Below, piece by piece: positions 54,536 through 60,854 of a DNA stretch of 60,854 nucleotides (position 1 is its first letter; each line of letters starts with the position of its first letter). Origin of the DNA: Chara braunii (Eukaryota > Streptophyta > Charophyceae > Charales > Characeae); the NCBI GenBank assembly GCA_003427395.1, contig BFEA01000297.1, positions 524,200 to 585,053 on the forward strand, written 5' to 3'. Made by a program: the position numbers and the translations under genes. The notes under the pieces were generated by a model. That model was not told where the DNA came from and made no database searches. It saw nothing but the letters and a program-made list of their open reading frames with translations.

Positions 54536-55392
54536 GCTCTATAAGTTTAGGTGGCCTGAAGCTCTGGAGGTCGGGATGTCCCCATAAGTTTGGGGAGACC
54601 TCGTGCTGTGAACTGCATGGAGGGTCAGGATATAAGTTTAGGTGTCCTGACTGCTCTGACCTTTGAGGGTTTGACTGTGGGTGGCTTTCAGGGACCCAAG
54701 GCGCTCTATAAGTTTAGGTACCTTGGGTTGCCTTATTTTATTTGGGGTTCTCTGAGTTTCTTTGGTTCTGAACAAGGAGGTCTGAACCGCTCTATAAGTT
54801 TAGATGGTTCAGCCCTTCTCCTATTTTTGTTTTGAGGGAATAATTCTGGCAGGGGACAGGCCGCTCTATAAGTTTAGGTAGCCTACCCCATTGCCTCGCA
54901 CAGATTGGATCAGAGGGAAACGAACCTGGCTGAGGATCAGACCGCTCTATAAGTTTAGGTGGTCTGACGCAATGCCTCGCACATGTTGGAACCCAATGGA
55001 TATATCTTGGCTATACTTTGTTACTATGCTATTAAGAACAGGCTCGTCAGGCCGCTCTATAAGTTTAGCTAGCCTAACTATAGCTTATCATAACAGAAGA
55101 GAGTATAATTAAGAGATATGAGTGAAGGTAAGTGTGGGCAGGCTGAGCAATGTTCTAAGTTGAGCGGCTCAGCCTTATGTCCCTTTGAAGACTAAGTTTA
55201 GAGAGGTATATACAAATTGGCTATTTAAACAGTTCCGGGCAACTAGAGTGGTCTAGTCAGACGCCCAAAGAAGAGAGAAGTAGTTGTGCCCTCTTTTTGT
55301 GTATACCTGGCCAAGTCAGAACGCTCTATGAGTTTAGGTATTCTGACTTTGAGCCTGGCTAAGTTGGGCGCGCTCTGTAAGTTCAGGTGCCC
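54529..55392. repeat. Array of ~10 hairpins with conserved loop and varying, complementary stems
   Basis: The core gctctataagtttaggt (or close variants) lies between arms that pair: tcagacc/ggcctga (54529, one mismatch), gtcagga/tcctgac (54624), acccaagg/ccttgggt (54694), ctgaacc/ggttcag (54782), aggc/gcct (54858), tcagacc/ggtctga (54937), gtcaggc/gcctaac (55046, one mismatch), aggctgagc/gctcagcct (55140, diverged loop), aagtcagaa/ttctgactt (55313), gggc/gccc (55366). Intervening DNA is not alignable. The pattern suggests selection or a mechanism acting on structure; function unknown. Confidence 0.85.
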
Positions 55393-55679
55393 TGGCCTAT
55401 GCCTTATGTAAGTTGGGTATGAGGGGATAACTCACTGAAAGATCATGAACTATTGTTTGTTCAGATTGGCTTGGGGATGGTGAGAGTACTTACTTTTGTG
55501 GTTTGGCCTGCATGTGGCTGAGTGAGATTACTTCTTGGTATGGGCTTCAGGTTGACAAGTAGTTGCTTTAGAGGCTCGCCACGTGCTAAAGCGATAGAAG
55601 TTAGGTCAATTCCTGAATTTTCTGAGCTGACTTTATTTTACTTGGATCGATTTTTTCATTTTTTTAGGGGTGTTGCTAT
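55393..55679. other. Spacer, no gene
   Basis: Nothing recognised between the two repeat arrays. Confidence 0.4.
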
Positions 55680-56275
55680 ACTTGGACCTGTATAAATTCT
55701 GGTAAGCTACTTTCTCTACGGGAAGCGCTGCCGAAATTTCTACAGATTCAAAGAGTTAGACAAATATTTGACTTGTCAAAGTTCCGTTTGTCTTTTCGTC
55801 ATATCTGACTTAGTAAAAATCTGGAAAGTCTCCCTTTCTAGAGGGAGTGTTGCCCAAATTTTTGCGTATTCAGGAATTTTGACAAAACTGGGCCTTGGGA
55901 TGTCAGAGTTAGTCTCAGGTTCTAAACTTGGCTTTGTATGAATTTTGGGAAAGCACTTTTTTAGGGGGAGTGATGCCGAAATTTTTGCAAAACTAAGGAG
56001 TTAGCCAGATTTTGTCTAAGTTGAACTCAAGGTTGGGGGTTGAGTTCGACTTCAACTTGGTATAAATCTGGGAAATCCCCAATTCCAAAGGGGATGCTGC
56101 CCAAATTTCTGCTAAGTCAGAGAGATAGACAAAATTTGACTTTCAAAAAGAGTTATAGAATATTCCTGCTTTTGAGATTCGAGCTTGTATAAATTCTGAA
56201 AAGGCACTTATCCTACGGGAAGCGCTGCTGAAATTTTATGGATTTAGAGGAGTTAGATTATATTTTGACAGGTGA
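55680..56275. repeat. ~124-bp tandem repeat, five diverged copies
   Basis: tataaattctgg-like starts at 55690, 55814, 55937, 56061 and 56188. Each is followed by a small inverted repeat (ctccct/agggag near 55831, atcccc/ggggat near 56077) and then a 'gctgccgaaatttct'-like block. The stem bases vary between copies. Confidence 0.75.
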
Positions 56276-56461
56276 CGATCTTGGCAATCCACCCTAAGTA
56301 GGGGAGATTCAGCCAGGGCTTCCCTTTGCTTTGGGCACTGCTTAAAGGTAGATCTAGGCTTAGCCAGTTAGGAGGATTCGAGTGAAAATATATTATGGAG
56401 TTGTATTCTCCATACACTTATGATATCAGTTTGGGGATTGGCCTGTTATGTGTTACAGGTC

Positions 56462-56542
56462 CTCTTGATCGTTCGATTCAAGATCAAGAGTAGATTCAGC
56501 TTGATCCCTTGAGGATCATCTCCTGTTATCACTGATAACAGG
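56462..56542. other. Three consecutive perfect hairpins
   Basis: ctcttgatc (56462-56470) / gatcaagag (56482-56490); tgatcc (56502-56507) / ggatca (56513-56518); cctgttatca (56522-56531) / tgataacagg (56533-56542) with a one-base loop. No run of U follows that would suggest a bacterial-type terminator, and the context is eukaryotic. Confidence 0.75.
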
Positions 56543-59187
56543 TCGGTTGCCGATTCGTCGGTCTTCGACTCAATTTCAACTCACCCTCCATACTCAACCT
56601 AAAAGGCTTTAGCCCTGGTGGTTTTACTGTTTGTTAAGGGTTTCACCCGGACTTTTATTGAATGGTCATTTGACAAAGGTACTGAGTATTTAATTGAGGT
56701 TGGTTGGACTGGCAATTGGGGCTTGCATGGCTAAAGCGAAGGGGTGTGAGCATAGAGAATGATTGGGGTTGACTCCGTGTAGTGCGTGTTTTGTCGCTTG
56801 ATTCTTGGTGTGGTTGCATGTACGTCCTGTGGCTCAGATTTTGGATTTGGACTGCCTGCGATTCCATATACATATGCATGGTTGTGAGGAGTCCCACTGT
56901 ACCTGTGAGAAGTGATCGTCATAACTCTATCCCCTCTATATGTATGCGTGGATATACGTACGATGAGTGTTCAGGAGGCCTAAGAGGCCACGTTAACAAT
57001 CACGTGAGAGTTGGGATTGAGGGACAGGGAAGACCCTCCCTTCTGCCTATTTGCGTCTTGGGGCTTTCTTAGTCGGACATTGGTCCTGGGCCGGGATTCG
57101 AGGTCCTTGTCCAGGATATCCCAAGCCCTAGGCCCTGAAGGGGAGGAGTTTCCCCTCGCATAGGGCCTGTTTACTTTGGCCAGCGGGACACCCCACCTGA
57201 AAGGTGGAAATGTCGCAAGGGCCGAACGGCGTGTCCTTCAGCCGTTCAATATCGTGAGGGGTAACCCCTCGCGACGTGTTCCTTCATCCATTCAATATCG
57301 TGAGGCCGGAGCCGCGGGTACCACGTATGATTGGCATCAGTGGTTGGTATAGGATTGGCCTACGGCCGCGCAGTTTTATATCAGGGCCCTGCGCGCGACG
57401 TCTCGCCGCCCCGGCGTCTAAAGGTTATGGGATTGTCGGGCTCGCGCGTGGGTGCAGCGCTTGGATTATTGCAGGCCGCCGGCACCAACCGTAGAGAGGG
57501 AGGGTACCCCAAGGTCACGATTTCCCTTCTAAGGTGAGGGGGGGCCTTCGCCCTAGCCCCTCTTCTTGTTTTCGTATGGGCCTCGTCTGCTCGTTAGAAA
57601 TTTTTATGGTTGGACGTTGTAGTCCGTGGCAGCCGTCAAAGTTAAACCCCTTGACTTTCGCCTAGACCCTAGGGAGGACTCACCCCTAGGGCCGCAAGAG
57701 ACGACTACCACCACAGACATGGGCCTGTGTACCACCCACTCTGCATAAGGGTGCAGAAGAGGGTGTGTGGTCTTCAACCGCGCATGGCGGTTGTCCAACG
57801 TCGAGAGATTAACCCTCAAGGCGCGTGTCAGCCGACACTTGAGTGTCGGACGCGATCCTTGAGATTAACGGGGACCGCGTGAGTATGGGTACTACATGGT
57901 ACGCCATCATTGCGACCGCTTGCGTGCGCTTGCATTGCGAGTCGATATGAGTTAGCCTTGCGACCGCGCGGTTTTATACTAAGTCTCCCGCACAACGCCT
58001 ATCCGATTTCCGCGTCGGGAAGTTATGGGTTGGCTACCGAGGGGCTAGGAGTGTTGTCGCGTTGTTTACGTTATGTCGTTCCGTGTGTATGTGTGCGCGT
58101 GTTGTCGTGTGGTTGTCAGAGTGGTGTGCACGTGGTGTGTGGGATACGTCCTAGTCGACTGACGCCGAGCCGCGCTTGGGACTTCAGTCCCCCCAGATGT
58201 TCGTTCGCATGAGGGTCCGATAGGCGTATTGCCGCGTATACCCCCTATGCTACAGCGAACGAGAAACGCCCTCGGCTGGTCCACCTCTGCGATTGCAACT
58301 GATTAGCTTTCGTACTGTGGGCTGGTAGCTCGGCGGGGATACGCCTACCGATGAGAGGTGACAGCTCCCGTAAGGTGGAGGTAAGTTGTGCCTCACGTAG
58401 GCCCTATCCTGTCGCAGGGGCTCGCGAGAGGTATGGCTTGCGCACTCGGCCAGAGCGGCCTAAGGAAGCTCCATTGGCATGTTATATCGAGGTTGATCCA
58501 ACTCCTGTGTGACGCGGCCGAGAGGGTCCCGCGCCGCTGCATGCGGTGCCGGACAGATGCGCTCGACAGCTGTGGCGCAGGGCGAGGTGGCTGTGGCAGG
58601 ACGGTAAGTTGGCGGGGGTGAGTTTGAGCAGAGGAAGAAGGATGGTATGGCCAGGGGTATGATCGAGGGGGCAGTTCGAAACGTGGAGGCGGACTGCCAT
58701 AGCGCTGCTCGTATTTATATGTATAGTACATCATGGACCTAGGCGACGGAGTGCGACCTCACCGGTCCTCTGAGTGATGGCGCAAGCGCGTTCCTTCTTA
58801 TCTCTCCTCCTCCTCCTCTTTGGATCTCTCCTGCTCGTATGTCAGATCGATTGGTCGATCTGGCGCCTTCCCCTGTCGGCCTCCTCTCCCGTGTCCAGCA
58901 CCCGAGCCTCGCGTTTTCGGCGCCATGGCAAAGGCTGATTAGCTGCGCGACTGTAAGCACTAGTGCGATAAGAGAACAAGCAAGTCGAGAGCGATGATAG
59001 CGTGAGCGCGGCGAGTGTCCGAGCAAGCAGAGATCAGCGATGACAGCAACGGCAGCAAAAGCACGATAAGCGCGGCACACTCGTTTGAGCGGATTTGAGG
59101 GTGAATCATAGAAGTGATGTGTATATATATATCCCCTTATAGTAGAGGGATCCTGGCGGGGACGCCACGAATGGGGTTTGGTATGGT
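56543..59187. other. Non-coding 3' region before the second LTR of element 3
   Basis: No recognisable gene on either strand. A ~70-bp block with 'gttcaatatcgtgagg' is duplicated (about 57230-57305), with a gagggg/cccctc hairpin between, and ccctagg palindromes occur near 57667-57690. No proper polypurine tract is seen before 59188; the bases there are G/T-rich. Confidence 0.5.
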
Positions 59188-60854
59188 TGTCGGAGAGCGG
59201 CACGCCGCGTGAACGTATAGTTGACTCGTCGCAGCCAGCATCCACGCCATAGGACTCCTTGTGGTCACGATCAACAGAATGTTGACACGCTGGTTTGGCT
59301 CTCGGGTTGAGTCATCGGACAAGACAGCGCGACGGTCCAGCCCCATGGAGACCGAATCACGGCTTTTAGGCTGAACCGCCGCGTCTGCAAGGGCCAAATT
59401 AGTAGGGCCCAGTCCAAACGGTACTGAAAACGGACCAAGGTTAGTGAGAAAAATAGACTTGACCACATGGGACCGGACTTGTCGCGTCGGGAAAAGTACG
59501 GCCCGAAATGGTCAAGGGGAATACGGGATTGGACCCCTTATTATGATTAAGAGGGGTGTTTTATTTTTAAAACAAGGTCGACCCTTAGCATTCCAAAGTC
59601 GGGCCAGCCCAAGCCCGACGCTAATTTTAACATTGGTCCGTACTATTTTTAGCGTTGGCCGCGCTATTTTTTGCACAGGCCTGAGTTATTTTTAGCACAA
59701 GCTCGAGCTAAATATAGCGCAGGCCCACGCTATTCTTAGCATGGGGCTGACTGTCCGTATCCCAAGGTCAGGGCTGTCCCAAGTCCCGCGCTATTTTTAG
59801 CCAAGTCCCTCGTTATTTTTAGCGCAGTCCTGTGCTAATTTTAGCACAAGCCTGCGCTATATTTAGCGCAGGCCCGTACTATTTTTAACACGGGACTGAC
59901 AGTTCGTGTTCCAAAGTCGGGACTGTCCCAGTCCCGTGCTAATTTTAGCGCAGTCCCGCGCTAATTTTAGCACAGGCCCGCGGTATATTTAGCGCAGGCC
60001 CGTGCTATTTTTAACACGGGACTGACTGTTCATGTCCCAAAGTCGGGACTGTCCCAATCCCGCGCTAATTTTAGCGCAGGCCTGTGCTAAATTTAGCACA
60101 GGCCCGCGCTGTATTTAGCGCACGCCCGTGCTATTTTTAACATGGGACTGACTGTTCGTGTCCCAAAGTCGGGACCGTCCCAGTCCCGCGCAAATTTTAG
60201 CGCAGGCCTGTGCTAATCTTAACACAGGCCTGTGCTATTTTTAGCCCAAGGACTGCTGCACCTTGCCCGATCACCCGGCCTTTTCACCAGAATAGAGAGG
60301 CCGAGCCACTTGAGAAGAGAAGAGAGGCCCTCATTTGCGGGAATGCGGAAGCGTTGGCGGAACGGCAAGCGGGAGTTGCAGCATTGGAACAAGTAAGGGA
60401 AGGAGAAAGACAAGGAAAGCAAGGGAGAGGTAAAGGAGTGGAGCAGCTTGGGGAAGAGGTAGTCCTGGTTCTCACTGGGGTCATGGCCCTCTCCCTTGCC
60501 TCCCCTCCTATCTCTCTCCCTCTTTTCTCTTTTCTCTCCCTCTTTTCTTCCTCCCCCTCCCTACTCGCTTCCGTCATCCCCCTTTAGTCAGACCGGTCGC
60601 TTATGAATAAGCCCCGGTTTTATTTCATTTTATTTTAATTTTATTTCCGGCGTGCACCATTACCGTACAGGGGTTACTATATGCTTGTGCGCCGCGCCAA
60701 AGAGCACAAGGGTTACTGTATGCCTGTGGGCCGCGCCAGAGAGCACAAGTGTTATTGTGTGCCTGTGCGCCGCGCCAGAGAGCACAAGGGTTACTGTATG
60801 CGTGTGCGCCACGCCTGAGAGCACAAGGGTTACTGTATGTCCGTGCACCGCGCC
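59188..60854 (+). repeat. Second LTR copy of the element 3 family (truncated by window end)
   Basis: Starts TGTCGGAGAGCGG and follows 32309-33985 in order: the same leader block, the hairpin array (59620-60245), the promoter region with a degraded TATA box, and the start of the 39-bp array (60660 on). By eye the first 250 bp differ from the 5' copy at roughly 7-8% of positions. It is either the 3' LTR of element 3 or the 5' LTR of another copy. Confidence 0.85.

Larger units (their letters stand above)
32309..60854 (+). mobile_element. Element 3: very large Ty3/gypsy-type retrotransposon (continues past window)
   Basis: Inserted in the 3' LTR of element 2. It starts TGTCGGAGAGCGG; a sequence with the same start and the same ordered content recurs at 59188 to the window end. 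The inferred 5' LTR ends CGACA at 39077, the inverse of TGTCG, four bases before a tRNA-Asp primer site. Tandem small ORFs, gag, protease, RT/RNase H and integrase follow up to 47645, then ~11.5 kb of non-coding repeats. If the copy at 59188 is its own 3' LTR, the element exceeds 33 kb. Alternatively the region between 47.6 and 59.2 kb includes nested insertions or the second LTR belongs to another copy. Confidence 0.7.

Noticed and set aside
56522-56542. Intrinsic terminator
   Set aside because: Perfect hairpin but no following T run, and the context is eukaryotic repeat DNA.

Overview
The window looks like a repeat-dominated nuclear segment of a large eukaryotic genome. I see no convincing host gene, no rRNA or tRNA gene and no prokaryotic operon. 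Three Ty3/gypsy-type LTR retrotransposons fill most of it, with plant-type tRNA primer sites (initiator-Met and Asp), many micro- and minisatellites, MITE-like foldback elements, an assembly gap of N and two residual library-adapter junctions. A land plant or streptophyte alga fits best. A large charophyte genome such as Chara is my guess from the style of the repeats and gag proteins, but I cannot prove the species.

Layout. (1) 1-3458: flanking repeats, including a small MITE with perfect 18-bp inverted ends and a 144-bp minisatellite. (2) 3463-13980: a structurally complete but protein-dead Ty3/gypsy element on the minus strand, with two LTRs, PBS, polypurine tract and target duplication. 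(3) 13985-17925: short repeats, foldbacks and a SINE-like piece. (4) 17926 to beyond the window: a plus-strand Ty3/gypsy element (element 2) with 5' LTR, gag, protease, RT, RNase H, a PHD-finger segment, integrase, a third ORF downstream of pol, and a 3' LTR cut at 32308. Two inverted foldback MITEs sit in its 5' LTR. (5) 32309 to beyond the window: a third plus-strand element (element 3) inserted into the 3' LTR of element 2. Its 5' LTR appears to be about 6.8 kb long and is packed with minisatellites. It is followed by a tRNA-Asp primer site, a tandem series of related small ORFs, gag, protease, RT/RNase H and integrase (to 47645), then about 11.5 kb of non-coding repeat and hairpin-rich DNA, then the start of a matching LTR at 59188.

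How the parts relate. The coding parts are ordinary retrotransposon machinery: Gag packages RNA, protease matures the polyprotein, RT/RNase H copies RNA to DNA and integrase inserts it. All three copies carry stops or frameshifts, so none should be autonomous. Most premature stops are of the kind produced by C-to-T or G-to-A transitions, as expected for methylated, silenced repeats.

Most worth a second look: an array of hairpins at 54529-55392 whose loop is conserved while the stem sequences differ but stay complementary; a similar stem-covarying hairpin array in the LTR of element 3; the tandem paralogous ORFs upstream of gag in element 3; the PHD finger inside the pol region of element 2; and a third ORF that starts on the pol stop codon (ATGA). 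Two perfect Nextera-type junction adapters flanked by duplicated sequence show that parts of the 49-54 kb assembly are artefactual.
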